Shown here: one piece after another, positions 1 to 11,870 of the stretch
How the letters are laid out: each line of letters starts with the position of its first letter
How positions within the stretch are numbered: the first letter of the stretch is position 1
NCBI GenBank assembly: GCA_033439265.1
Contig: JAVTVX010000001.1
Span: 15,952,608-16,016,607, forward strand
Direction: 5' to 3'
Source of the DNA: Dillenia suffruticosa
Taxonomy: Eukaryota; Streptophyta; Magnoliopsida; Dilleniales; Dilleniaceae
DNA length: 64,000 nucleotides
The notes under the pieces: model-generated
Told to the model about the DNA's origin: nothing
The model's database searches: none
The model's input: only the letters and a program-made list of their open reading frames with translations
Made by a program: the position numbers and the translations under genes

Positions 1-801
1 AAATGTATAGATATTTATATTACAGAGGAAAGAAAATTAGAAAGGGTATGTTAGCTGTTCTTCAGTAACACCCATTTCAGAGCATAACAGCCCCATTTTA
101 GGTGCAGAAAGATGAGGTACACCTCCACATGCATTTTCTCAATTTTCTAAAGTTAACCCCTATATCCTTATCCTTAGCAAGATGCCTTCAAGGGGATACA
201 ATGGGATATCATTGTAATAAATGCACAATGTCATGATATTCAATGCAATGCAACTTCATGGAGGGCAAGAAAAATGTTGAGCACTTGAGATTTCAGCCTT
301 AAATTGGTTAACTTTTTCCATGTCCCGGCAGCTAGATTTCTATCTATGCTACATAATTAAATGAGATGCAATTACAAGGGACCCAACACAAGTGTTGGTG
401 AGTGCAATTGATTTGTTTACCTCTTCCAGCGGTAAAATGTAAAACCATAGCCATTTTCAAGGGAAATATGGATTTTCAAGGGTGCATTTCCTATATGTTA
501 TTTCAGATTTTTTTTTAGTTGAAATACATTGTCCAGTATAAAAAATTGCATGTTAAGTTTCTGAGATTATCATCCCATAACTGCATTGTTGATAAGACAA
601 TTAAACAATGTGTCTTTTGCTACCTAGCAAGATATGAAGTGACTACAATAAATCAAATAAAAAGAGATGAATTTTCAACTAGGCATGTAGATTACAGCAA
701 CAGAAGACATCAAATTTTTTTCCCAAGTGTATAATTATACCTAATGATCTTGAAACTCAAACAGGTTGATTACAACAGGCTCAGGGATAACTCATGCATA
801 C

Positions 802-3800
802 CTGAAGCACATTAAGCCAATAAGTCAAACAAACATTATTCTCTGAACTGCACAGGAAGTTCCTTGCACTCCAGGATATTGGATTCTTGGGCATCAAGCT
901 TTTGTCATGATGGAAGAAGATGTCTCTGCCAATATAGAATATAAATCATATTTGTCTTAGTATAAATAGCTTATTGAATAAAAGTGGGAACGGCAAAAGA
1001 GAGAAAAGCGCCCAGGGAAGAGAAATCGTGGCATTGACCATTTATATCCAATAAATAGCAGTGCAACACCATGCATCAGAGTGCTTTGTGGCAATTTGTA
1101 GGAGGGAATAATCAGAGGCTGAATATTGAAAACAAATTACAGTTGATGAGAGCTGCAACGCCATATGACATTGAAAATGGTACCTCTGGACATATTGGAA
1201 GGCACCTAGTATTTGCAATTCATCATATGTAGCCTTGATCCCCAACATTTTCAAAGCATCTGGTGCATGGGCAGCGATAATGCATCTGTCATAGGTTTCC
1301 TTTGAACCATCTTGACAAATTACAGTGCAACCTGCCACATTACTCCAGTTTAGATTGACACAAAGTTGGCAAAGAAAATTTCCAAATAAAGATCATATTT
1401 TGCCCAGAAGAAGCTCAATCCATCTGTTTAATATTTTAAGGTGTGATGCTTAAAAGGGAGCTGGAACAATAAAAATAAAAGCATAAATAGAATAAAAGAT
1501 TATTGAATAGGAACACTAAAGAGATATGCATAAGTGTTGCAAACTCAAGCCAATAAAGTATTACATGGTAGGTGGTTTTAAATAACAGGTTATGGAAATG
1601 AAAATAAGAAGGGACTCTGGGTTCCTACATTTAGCTCGACAAGGGATGCCATCAAACAAACCTCTGCAAGACAAGAAAGGAGTGAATCCTAAGGCCGAGT
1701 TACCAGGGTGATGTCTCATTGGATGACCTACAATCATAAGGATTTTGTCTAGTACCATTTATTGTTCCCACAAATACAAATGATAGGATTATTATTACCC
1801 TTACTCACCACAACACTTTCAACCACACATACATATATAATCTATCAAAAGTACACAACTGCTGTGCGCTATGCTGCATGTCACTACAACTGCTACTACC
1901 AACATTAGAGCCAACATTACCACATTCACTAAACGAAGTCCCACTCTACCATCTGTACCTGACAATTGCCAAACCTCCCTCACATTGATTCCTAGAAGTA
2001 TTGTTGCCACCAACACCACTACATCCACACTCAGCTCCATTTGCTATCACAAGAACTGTATTGTTGCTACAGCTTTGACTACATTCATAAGCATATCCTT
2101 ATACCACTATCTTCTTCATTTTCTTTGAAACTACTACCTAATTTTACAGCAGCCATAAAAATGTTAATGCAACAAAAGGAGGCATGACACCCCTCACCTT
2201 CAACATCTGTTGAAATAGATTCAACCTCACAACCAGTTTTTATTTGACAACCTTTGCTCCTTAGCTGTTCTTCAACCTGCTTTTCCACCATAATCAAATG
2301 CAAGCAATTTCACAAGTAAGTACTTTTCCAGGCTAACAGCAGAAAATTGCAAGTACTCCCAAAGAAAAGACAAGCACACATATCAATAAGATGATAGAAA
2401 GCACCTTATTGACAAAATCACATGCACGCTTTCCTAGACTCAGGCATTGCGAGCTATCAAAGAGCTGCAGAGTTAAAAATTTGAAATTAATACATGGCCA
2501 AGAGGGAAAGGATTAAATTTAAATACTTGCACACACTCGCGCACAAAAAGAAATGTAAGAAATCTATGTTTATGACATTAAGGAAGCAAACCTGTAGCAG
2601 GTGATGAGTATGACAATATGAAAGAACAAAAAAAGAAGAAAAGTTCAATGCAGCCTCTGAAGAGCATGACCAAATTGAAGCACATATTGGAACCTATCAC
2701 AAATTTATAAGCAAAGTTAGCAGTGTAATTATGACACAGAAAACATAAGCCAGTGAAACGGAACTAAGTCTCACCAGATAAGCCTTCTCAAATAACTCAG
2801 AATATCCTCTTTTCTTTATGAATTGCCCCAATGTCTCGTTTTGATGGATGTCTTGATTGTTTTCTAGCTCTTCTAGATACCTTCAATATACCAAACAAAA
2901 TTATTCAGTTAATCCACATTCTAGGCCTTCACCAAATAAATAATGAACAACAAAGTAACTGGAAGCTCAGGCCCATGGCTTTCCAGAACACTATAGCAAG
3001 CAACAACTGTAAAGGACCGAATTTTAGGGATATGGAAATTTGGATTTATAATTTGGTTTATAAAATATTGCAACAAATGAGTTCTAAATATTAGACAATC
3101 TTGGATACCATTTCACTGATACAACTAGAATAATCCAAGAAAATCAAAAACGAAAACATTTAGCACCTTTTTCATTATTCCCTAATATGAAATGATTTTT
3201 GACATCAAAGAACCAACTTCTCCAAAACTTTGAATTCACAGAAAAAGAGTACGTTTATTTAGATTTTCACATTTTACGCCCCATCATAAAGTGGCTTTTT
3301 AACATAAAATTTTAAAAAGGATAAACCAGACCTTCCAAGTTTCAAATTCAACTATTATGTTCCACAATATTTACCTTCTCATTTAGTTTAGGGTATGATA
3401 TGTAACTCTGATGCCCATGAATGTGCAGCAGTAAATGCGCAATGGCTAAGAAAAAACATTGCAGCTAGCAAGCACAAAATGACCAATAGACATTATTTCA
3501 TAATTTATAGATTATTTATATTTATTTGTGTGTAGATATTCTCCGAATATGTATTTGGCACACAACAATGTCTGAATCTGCTGCCTATGAGAAATTGAAT
3601 TTTTTTTTCTTGAACATGAAACCATCGAAACAATGTCAGTATACTCAAACAAATCACAACTGCCCGTTAGAAGAAATCTAACATTAAGGGAAAAATTTTC
3701 AAATTTCACCGTTTAATTTGAACCCAAAACAGGGGGAAAAAAGAAAAGAAAACCCAAATTCATAAGGTAAAGAGGAAATTGGCTCACTTGACAGCATCGT

Positions 3801-6489
3801 CCTTGAACTTGGTAATTTCGCGGAACAACTGTAAGAAATATGGGTTGATAAGGTTGGTCTTTTGAGAAAACAAGCTCCGTAAACCATTTCTAGTACCCCA
3901 TTCATACCCCCGACCTTGGTCTAGGCTGACAGAGAATGACATATCCGATGGCTCCAAATCGAACCCCAAATTGTCCAAATACTCCATTGTACTTGGCTCC
4001 GTTACCTGTGAAAATTATCAGATCATTCATCGTCATGCAAAAAACCAGAAAACCTCAGAGGTCGAGCTCGCGAACCGATTATTATTCAATTCTCAGTCTC
4101 GGTTGGGAGTGAACGGGAAAGAAAGTGACCAATTTTAACAATATATTCAAATATTGGGCCGGGCCGGGTGGGCTCGTTAGTATCCCAACCCAATCGAGTT
4201 TGCGGGCTTGGCCTGTGCGTGTTCAAATTTTTTTTTATTACACAAGAATTCACATCCTAAATCTCAGCATCGAAGAGTGCTATCGTGAACACCGATATTC
4301 CTAAGGAATGCTGCTTACCCGGTTTCCACATCGTGGCCCAATGAGAAACTTTTTTTTGGTGGGACCCACTGAGAAATTAAAATAGAAAACGATTTTGAAA
4401 CTCAAAACGGGAAGCTGAATATTTGTCCAACCTCTTTACAAATAATACCATGTGCTTAAGTGGACTTACCAAGGGATTTCATACTGGCGCCAATCCTACC
4501 CTTCTAAGAAGGCTCATGGAATAAGTCTATTTACAAATCCTTGATGGTAAATTTTCATTTCAAATAAAATATTTTAGCACTTTATGAAAGTGAATCGGTG
4601 GTCGAAGATAACACAAGAATGTTGACAGATATATAGAGAAAAATATGGATTTGGATGAATAAATAACACTAAATTCTTCCTTCTATAAATAATCTCGGAG
4701 GAAAATAATTAAAAAGAACTTATCAACTTTATCTTTTATGTCTTCATAAAAATACACGTATTCACGAAAATTTAAATATTAGAAATTAAGAAAGATACTT
4801 AAATAAGTGTTCTTTATCATTCAGGTGCCCCTACAATGACTTATATTTTTGTTTTCTCATTCACTTTATCTTAAATTTTAGATTTTATCTCTTATGTTAT
4901 ATGTTTTTGTTTTTAATTAGTTGGATTATTTTCTTTGATTGCTGTTTTTAGTATAACAGATCCTTTATCCAATCTACGAATAAGGGGGTTTATTTTAGCT
5001 TTTGAGAGACCCTCATCAAGCAGCAGAGTTCCTGTTTTGACTCAATGGCCTAATACAAAGGGAAATCATTTGAGTGTTTATCCTTTTTAATCCAAATCCA
5101 TACAACACTTCCTCGGCAAAAAAAAAAAAAAGCTGAGGTTTGTTTGTTTGTTTGTTTGTTTAGTATAATGAACAAAATGATTTTATTAATTTGGTCATTA
5201 TTATTATTATTATTATTTCATTTGTCTTTCCATCTTGCTTCCGTAATTAATGATCCCCCAAGACCCGTGGTTAACAAAAAGGGTAGTGATCCTACAATAG
5301 CAAAATTCTTTTTGCCAGAGCAATTTTTACTTAAATATCAATTTTACCCTTAATTAAATTTTTTTATTTTAATTGATTTTATTAAACCTCATTTTATATA
5401 TTAATTACTCCCCAAATTCTGTCAACTTTCTCTCTCTCATTTTCCCCACATCGCACCTTTTAACTTCCCCATCCCTTTCCCACCGACCAGTGTCCCCCCC
5501 CCTTTCCTTGCTACAATTCACTTCACTCTTTGAGACTGTCTTAAGATATTGTTTGAAGCTAATTGCAAGAAACTTTTCTTCATCCAACTCTTTGGTGATG
5601 TATTTTTTATTTTTTAACGAAGTTTTCATGTATAAGTTTTTTTTTTTGTTCTCTTTTTTTTTTTTGTTTTTAATTTCAATGAGATAATAAAGATAAAATT
5701 TGAAATTTAATTGTATAATTCATATTTTGCAAATAGACAACACGATTAATACTCGAGTGGAAGAAAATCATATGAATAGGTGGAGCGGTGATATTCAACG
5801 ACAACAACCAATTGGTCAAAAAAATATTGCTTAAATATTAGATTACAAATATGAAACACGTGAAGAAATGATGAAATGCTAGTTGTTTTCTTTGATCAAT
5901 ACGATAATCAAAATGTTTTTCATTTAAATAGTATGACATCTGTATTGTTCACGAATTAGTATCTTTTTTTATTTTATTTGTTATTTATTTAAGATGCTAT
6001 AATTTTAGTTATATAAATAATTTTTTAAATATAAATATAAAAAATTAATAATAATATATTTTTATATGAAACGATAAAATAATATATTAAAATGAAAGAA
6101 TTAATAACAAAATGGGAAGAGAAAAGAGAGAGTAATTAATTTATACTAGGTTTTAACAAAATCAATTAAAATTAAAGAATTTGATTGATTAAGGGTGAAA
6201 TTAGTCTTTGAGCAAAAATTTTTCTAGCAGAAAGAATTTTACTCAGGCAGGATCACCATCCAAACAAAAAACCAGTAATTAATTCGGTTAATAATTAATT
6301 TTTACATGAAATAATTAAAATAATGTTTTTTTAACAAAACGAAAATAAAGTGAAAAGGCGCTTTCGCACCAAAACCCGCCGCTTACCGTCGGCGCAATAC
6401 TGGTTGACTACTACTCCTACACAACATGAATGCGGCCACAGCACGACCTTTAAGCTGTTCAGAGTACGGAACTAGGATTTGACTGTAGA

Positions 6490-6536
<47 letters not shown>

Positions 6537-8472
6537 CTATATATATATAAAAATATAGCGAATATAAGATATAATTATCTAAAATGTAAAATATAAAATT
6601 AAAAATTTTGTAAACACAAATTTTTTATTTTTTAATAAAAAAGACGGAAATTTATGAAAACTGAAAATTAATAAGTAATAAAGGTTTTAAAATTTTAAAA
6701 TTGTTTTTAAAAATACAAAATGTATTTTATAATAATTAGATATTTTATTATAATTTGAATTTTAAAGATGAGAACATTGTTTGGAATATTAAGAGAAAAG
6801 AGGAAAATTTATAAATATTGTATATAATAAATATATAAATTTGTATTTATACAGACAAATTGCTAACCCTAGCAATAGTCAATATGTTATTGTAGGCACA
6901 ACAAATATATTTTTAATATTATTTCAATATATAATAAATATTATGTTATTGCAATAATAAATATTGTATAAATATTATGTTATTAAAATTATATTTTATT
7001 ATTCAAAAAATTCAATATAAAATTTAAGTATAATATTTATTTAAAATCGTCAATAATTTAGATTTAGATAAATTGGTAAATTTAACAATCATGAAATGAG
7101 AAAAGGGATTCTTAATAGAAATTAGGGATGAGCTTTGATAGAGTGAGATGGGGCTTATAAATTCTTGATGTTTTTTTCTTTAAATGCATATATAATAATT
7201 TTTTTAATTTTGATCTAAAATAATAGTAGTACTGTGCGTGCAATGCATAAAACAACAGTTGAATAAATTAATAGGAAATCAAGAGGGAAAAAAATGTTTG
7301 GAAAAGACGAAAATAGGCCCAGATAATCCGGTGATCTGATCACAAAATCTCTTCCTTCCCTTCTCCTTTTCCCTCTCCACCGCAACCAAACTCTCCCGCC
7401 TCCCTTTGTCGTTCTCTGTCTCACTTCCTTGTTCCCTTATCCTCTCGTTATCTCTCTTTTGATTGATTTTTTTTTTTTTTTGGATTTCAGTCACTTCTTT
7501 TTCATTTTTCTCGATTATTTGTATAGGATCCACCATTTTCTCCTCTTCTCTTTATCTTTTTTGATTAATTTTCATTCTCTTCCCCATCAAATTCTCTGGT
7601 CTTATCGATATACAAACTGATTTTTTTTTAAAATTTTTTTTCTTTAAAATAAAAAACGAGGAAAAGATTCTTCAAAATAAGGGAGAGAGAGAGAGAGAAT
7701 CTAGAAGAAAAGAAAGAGAACGAACAGAAATGACGCTTTCACATCAACTAGGGAGAGACAAGAAACATAAATAGAAAAACAGTTAAAACGATGCTTTCAT
7801 TCACATCGATGAACATTAAAAAGTCACTAATCAACTGATGAATAGAGAAGTTCGAATCGTTTTTCTATTGGTAATAGAAATTAGCTTCCGTCTTGCGTCA
7901 CTTAAAAAAGTTCCACCTTTGAATTTTTTGTCAATCATGGATATCATATTTTTCACCTTTCATCCCACGAGAGGTCAAAAAGGCACGTGCGGTTAACTGG
8001 GGAAAAAAAATACTACAATGCTATTCATACGAGAGGATTTAAATAATTTTTTATTTAATTTTTAATGATTTTCTTTATCAAACACAATAAAAATATGGAG
8101 TCATGTGAATAAAAATTTCTATAAAAATATTTTAATTATCAATATATTGATAATTTCTAGAATTAAAAAATTTACTTTATTTTAATTGAATCTAACTCAA
8201 AGAAATCCGTAAATTTTTCCTACGGGAGCGAAATATAATATCCGGAGAATAAGATAGAGGGAAAAAGGTTTATAATTTTTTTTTAAAAAAAATAAATATT
8301 ATTTTAAAAAATATGATAAGTTTAGATAATTGTAACCAATATTTTTATGACTTTCAAATATATTAATAAACTTTTTTATCATGAAAAGTATACATGTTCA
8401 ATTGTATCAACGATATCTGGGTTTACTGGATGCTCGAATAGAGTTAGTCAGATTTTTGGATATCGATAATAA

Positions 8473-8515
<43 letters not shown>

Positions 8516-8807
8516 CACATTCAATTGTTATCCCCTCCTCGAATCTCCACCACCTTATCTATCCTCAATTTTTTTGAACAGAGTTTTGAACTTTCTCAAA
8601 ACGAAGATAACGTACGAAAGAAATAAAGCTTACTGGATTGAAAAGCAGGGAACTGAGGTCCAAATCAATGCCATGGAAGGTGGCAGTCTTGGAATGAGCT
8701 CCCAGATTGTCTTCCTTCTCATACAGCACCACTTCTACACCGGCTTTCACGAGCTCGCTCGCTGCCACAAGCCCACTGATCCCTCCTCCGATCACTGCCA
8801 CCCTCAT
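802..8807 (-). CDS. Cyclopropane-fatty-acyl-phospholipid synthase (plant CFAS/CPS type), copy 1, exons 1-8 (3' part off window)
   Basis: This is the FAD-domain half of a plant cyclopropane synthase, the family that adds a methylene from SAM across the double bond of oleoyl-phospholipid. Exons, 5' to 3' on the minus strand: 8634-8807, 3788-4005, 2775-2880, 2592-2693, 2405-2464, 2198-2276, 1184-1331, 802-925. All junctions are GT-AG and all phases join, giving residues 1-337 with no stop. Translation starts at 8807, the first in-frame ATG. The dinucleotide-binding motif GGGISG is at residues 7-12, followed by the VVLYEKE strand. Odd points: the usual GGH after this strand is GAH, and a Trp kept in copies 2 and 3 is Cys in exon 5. 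Intron 1 is 4.6 kb against 1.5 kb in copy 2 because of inserted DNA. Exon 9 would lie just beyond the left edge, so integrity of the methyltransferase half is unknown. Confidence 0.92.
5281..6261. mobile_element. Mutator-like MITE (non-autonomous, long TIRs) in intron 1 of CFAS copy 1
   Basis: A 981-bp AT-rich element with long terminal inverted repeats of roughly 130-150 bp. The left end begins GGGTAGTGATCCTAC; the right end, read on the minus strand, begins GGATGGTGATCCTGC. Both run on through matching AAAATTCTTT and TTTTAATTGATTTT stretches. It is flanked by a 9-bp direct repeat with one mismatch, TAACAAAAA (5272-5280) and AAACAAAAA (6262-6270), the target duplication length of Mutator-type elements. 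No transposase is encoded. The matching intron of copy 2 lacks it. Confidence 0.75.
6494..6534. repeat. (AT)n microsatellite
   Basis: An uninterrupted run of AT dinucleotides in intron 1 of CFAS copy 1. Confidence 0.9.
8476..8511. repeat. (TA)n microsatellite
   Basis: A TA dinucleotide run in intron 1 of CFAS copy 1, about 120 bases from exon 1. The copy 2 intron lacks it. Confidence 0.9.
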
Positions 8808-10080
8808 TTTCTTTTCTCCTGTTTGAAATATATGAAAGCTGAACGTCACAATAGGACATATGCACTAGACCATTAGTTCCAACTTTTTATTAGGAAAGGT
8901 ACGTAGTTGTGTTAGTTATGACAGCGGTTTTGTATTAGGAGAGAGAGGGACAGAATACCAGATATTGGGTGAAGTGAGAGAGAATAGACGATCACCAAGT
9001 CCCACTGTTCGGACGAGAGAGAGTGAAGCAACAACTAGGTTGTTATAGGACCGAGGAGTACCGGGGCAAAGTTGTAGCACATCTAATATAACATATCTTA
9101 GGGACACGTACGTATGCAAGGGTCATCTTCAAACATCCGCCATTTTTGCTGTCTTTTCAGTCAAATGGTACATTTGGTTCAGAGTAGGCGAACTCTGACT
9201 GTGACTGTGACCACTAATGACGTGACTGCTACGGAGTTTTCATTAACAAAAGTATGCACTATAAGAAATTTAGATAGCTCTTTCCATACTTGAAAATCTC
9301 TCCAAATGCATTGAATAATGGTAGTCAGTCACAATCTCGTTCCCGATTTGTTTGGATTTCTTCATCAGTTAATGCGGATGGGACAAGAAAGAGGCTGCTA
9401 GGCATGGAGTGAGAAATTCAAAAGCCAAGGAGATCCAAGTCATAATTCGAAAATACTCACCATACTTTGTCAACCATCTTATTCCCGTCGATCACTTATT
9501 TTAGTAAATTAAATGATGAGGACGCTACAGCTGCTGGTTTTGAAATTTTTGTCCAAATAAGTGTAAGAAATATGGAGTAAAATCCTCCTCCTATGGACCC
9601 GAGGCTGCTTGGCATGGAGTGAGAAATTCCAAAGCCAAGGTGATCAGGTCATACTTGGAAAATACTCACTACTCTTTCCCCCAGTCTTCCTTGTAAATTC
9701 AATGTTGAAGACTCTAAGCCGCTAGTTTTGACGTTTTTGCAAATAAATAGAAGAAATATGGAGAAAAATCCCCGCCCCCCCCCGCCCATTGGACGCGTTC
9801 ACTCGTGCAAGCAAGTCAATGACACTAACACTTTTGTTCATGCGGTGTACGCAGATTACGTCCGACGCTAAGATCATCTATGATAGGAATAGAAAGGGTT
9901 TAAAAGAAATAATCTCTTAGAATATGTGTGGAAGGAGAGAAATTGGGTGAAAATTACTCTCTAAAATATTTTCCTCCTTTAAGGATTTAGCATGTACCAA
10001 CTTTTCACTCCTAAATTTTTATAGGAAGTAACATTTACTCTCGCAGTAGGGTTGACCCTAAAGTTGGGGTTGGGTAACAC
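8808..10080 (-). promoter_or_regulatory. 5' leader and promoter region of CFAS copy 1, shared with copy 2
   Basis: The region aligns with 37545-38640 upstream of copy 2. It holds the leader, the weak TATA-like site (9041-9047) and more distal sequence. A segment of roughly 200 bp beginning GAGGCTGCT(A/T)GGCATGG occurs twice (about 9390 and 9600), while copy 2 has it once (about 38151). No gene is seen. Confidence 0.5.
9041..9047 (-). promoter_or_regulatory. Weakened TATA-like site upstream of CFAS copy 1
   Basis: This is the counterpart of the copy 2 TATA box. The minus strand reads CCTATAACAAC, with a C breaking the A run. The surrounding CT-rich leader is conserved with copy 2, so this is probably the same promoter with a poorer core. 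Confidence 0.35.
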
Positions 10081-10990
10081 GAGGGGAAAATACAAAAATA
10101 AAAAATTCTCTCAAAATTGATTATTTTATATAGAAAAATTCTAAATAAATTTATTTGTTTAGAAGTCGAAAATTAATATACTTAGTTTATAGAGAGAAAA
10201 ATTAATTTAAATTTTTTTAAGAGAGAAAACTCAAAACAAATATATTTAGAAAAATAAAATATGAACTAAATTAATTTTCTAGAGAGAGAGAATTAATATG
10301 TTTAGTTAGGAAAAAAAACTAGTATATTTAGAGGGACAAAATTTAAGAAAAATTATTTTTTAGTGAGAACTAAAATTAATGTTCTCTCTTTTAGAGAGAT
10401 AAAAAATAAATTTGGTATTTTAAGAGAGAGAAAACTTAAAATCAGTGTGTTTAGATAGAGACAAAGTGAATTAAGTTGATTTTTTAGAAAGTTTTTTATA
10501 GAGAAAACATAAAACAATGTGTTTAAAGAGGGAAAAAGATATAATTGTTTTAGAGACAAAATTTATGTACTATAAAAACTAAGTTTCATATTTTTAGAAA
10601 GAAAAAACTTAAAATCAATAGGATTAAAGAGCAAAGTGTGAATTAATTTTATTTTTTGGGAGAGAAAATTAATGAATTGTGTTAAGGAAGAAAAATAAAT
10701 TTAGTATTCTTAGAGAGAAAAAAAAAACTTAAAATCAATTTGTTTAAAAAGAGAAAATATGAATTAAATTGATTTTTTAAGAAAAAATTAATGCGCATAG
10801 TTTTGGATACAGAAAAACTAAATTTCATTTTAAAAAAATAAGAAAACTTAAAATCAATGTGATTGGAGAGAAAAGATGTGAATTAAAGTGATCTTTTTAG
10901 AAAGAGAAAATTAATTTTTTTATTTTAGAGGAAAAAAACCAAATTTGATATTTTTATAGAGAAATCTTAAAATCCATATATTTAGAAAAT
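10080..10990. repeat. Degenerate A-rich, AGAGAGAAAA-type repeats upstream of CFAS copy 1
   Basis: A chain of short diverged units of the form TTTTTAGAGAGAGAAAATTAA, alternating with AACTTAAAATCAAT and TGAATTAAATTGATTTT modules. The same block lies upstream of copy 2 (38650-39600), so it belonged to the duplicated unit. No coding potential. Confidence 0.7.
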
Positions 10991-10993
10991 GAT

Positions 10994-11870
10994 TTTGAGC
11001 CTACCATGATCTCTTCTCGGTCTCCAAGGAATATTTATCTGAACGACAGAATTTCATACTTTGGGGTTGCATAGCTTTTCCAAGAGAAAGAAACAATCCT
11101 AGACTCGTGGAACTCAAAAAAAGAGTCCCTACTGTCATACTCACTCGTACAGCTAAATAAGCTTAATGTTTCCTCAGTGTAATTGTTTCTCTCCTTGGCT
11201 TTCATTGCTTGCTTCTCTTTCTTTCAGATTTTTTTCTATATAAAAAAGGAATTTGTGATTTGACTCTTAAAAGTTCTGGTTATGCCCATTTCTTTTTTGT
11301 TTTAGAAATCTTAGTGCAAGGATGAAAGTTGAGCAAGAACTTTGTAGCTATATCTCCTTGTACCAAAAAAAAAAAAAAAAAAAGAACTTTTATAGCAAAA
11401 GCTTACTGATACATGGTAAAAATATATTAGGTGTACTATGAGCTGATCAATTGTTAATTTCGTGGCTTCAGGTAATGCACGCCCTTCACTGTTCTTGAGG
11501 AGGTTGGGCTGCAGATTGTGTGCAGACTGTTCGGAAAGCTGTCGACAGAGAAACTACATGTATCTTAATGTGGTTCAAACCATGCTGTTGATATTTGGAC
11601 TAAAGTTATGTGTTGAGTAGATTAGGATTGGCTTGTTCCTCGGATGTATTTGAATGTTACTCTTAACATATGATTAGTGTTTATCTTTATATATTTCGGT
11701 TCTGATATGCTGAAATCAGGATGGACTTGATCTATATTATGGTGTGTATATGTTTCAGAGCCTCTGTTCATTTAACCATCCCAAATAGGATTGTGAATTG
11801 TTAATTTCAGATGTTTAGAAGCAATACCAATCCCCAAGGACCATAGCCCGACATTTTAACTTCCCAGGGC
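10994..11870 (+). other. Possible terminal exon and 3' UTR of an unidentified gene (fragment)
   Basis: Just past the end of the duplicated block, an open plus-strand frame runs from about 10999 to a TAA at about 11160. It has non-repetitive, gene-like composition, including the segments SERQNFILWGCIAF and PRLVELKKRVPTV. The following 600-700 bases are richer in GC than the surroundings and resemble a 3' UTR. I do not recognise the protein. No start, promoter or upstream exon lies beside it because the A-rich repeats abut it, so it is probably a gene fragment. Confidence 0.3.

Larger units (their letters stand above)
4195..7440. other. Extra 3.2 kb in intron 1 of CFAS copy 1 relative to copy 2
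   Basis: Copies 1 and 2 align from exon 2 into the intron up to about 4190/36104, and again from about 7440/36150 to exon 1. The DNA between is present only in copy 1. It holds the Mutator-like MITE, an (AT)n run at 6494-6534 and otherwise unrecognised AT-rich sequence. A short, more GC-balanced stretch lies at about 6350-6480; I see no coding potential in it. Confidence 0.6.

Noticed and set aside
1871-2128. Thr-rich plus-strand frame of 85 residues (and its copy at 32780-33091)
   Set aside because: It is intron 6 sequence of the CFAS copies, with different frames and lengths in each copy.
8574-8876. Open frame on the plus strand of 100 residues
   Set aside because: It is antisense to exon 1 of CFAS copy 1; the same shadow occurs at 37431-37613.
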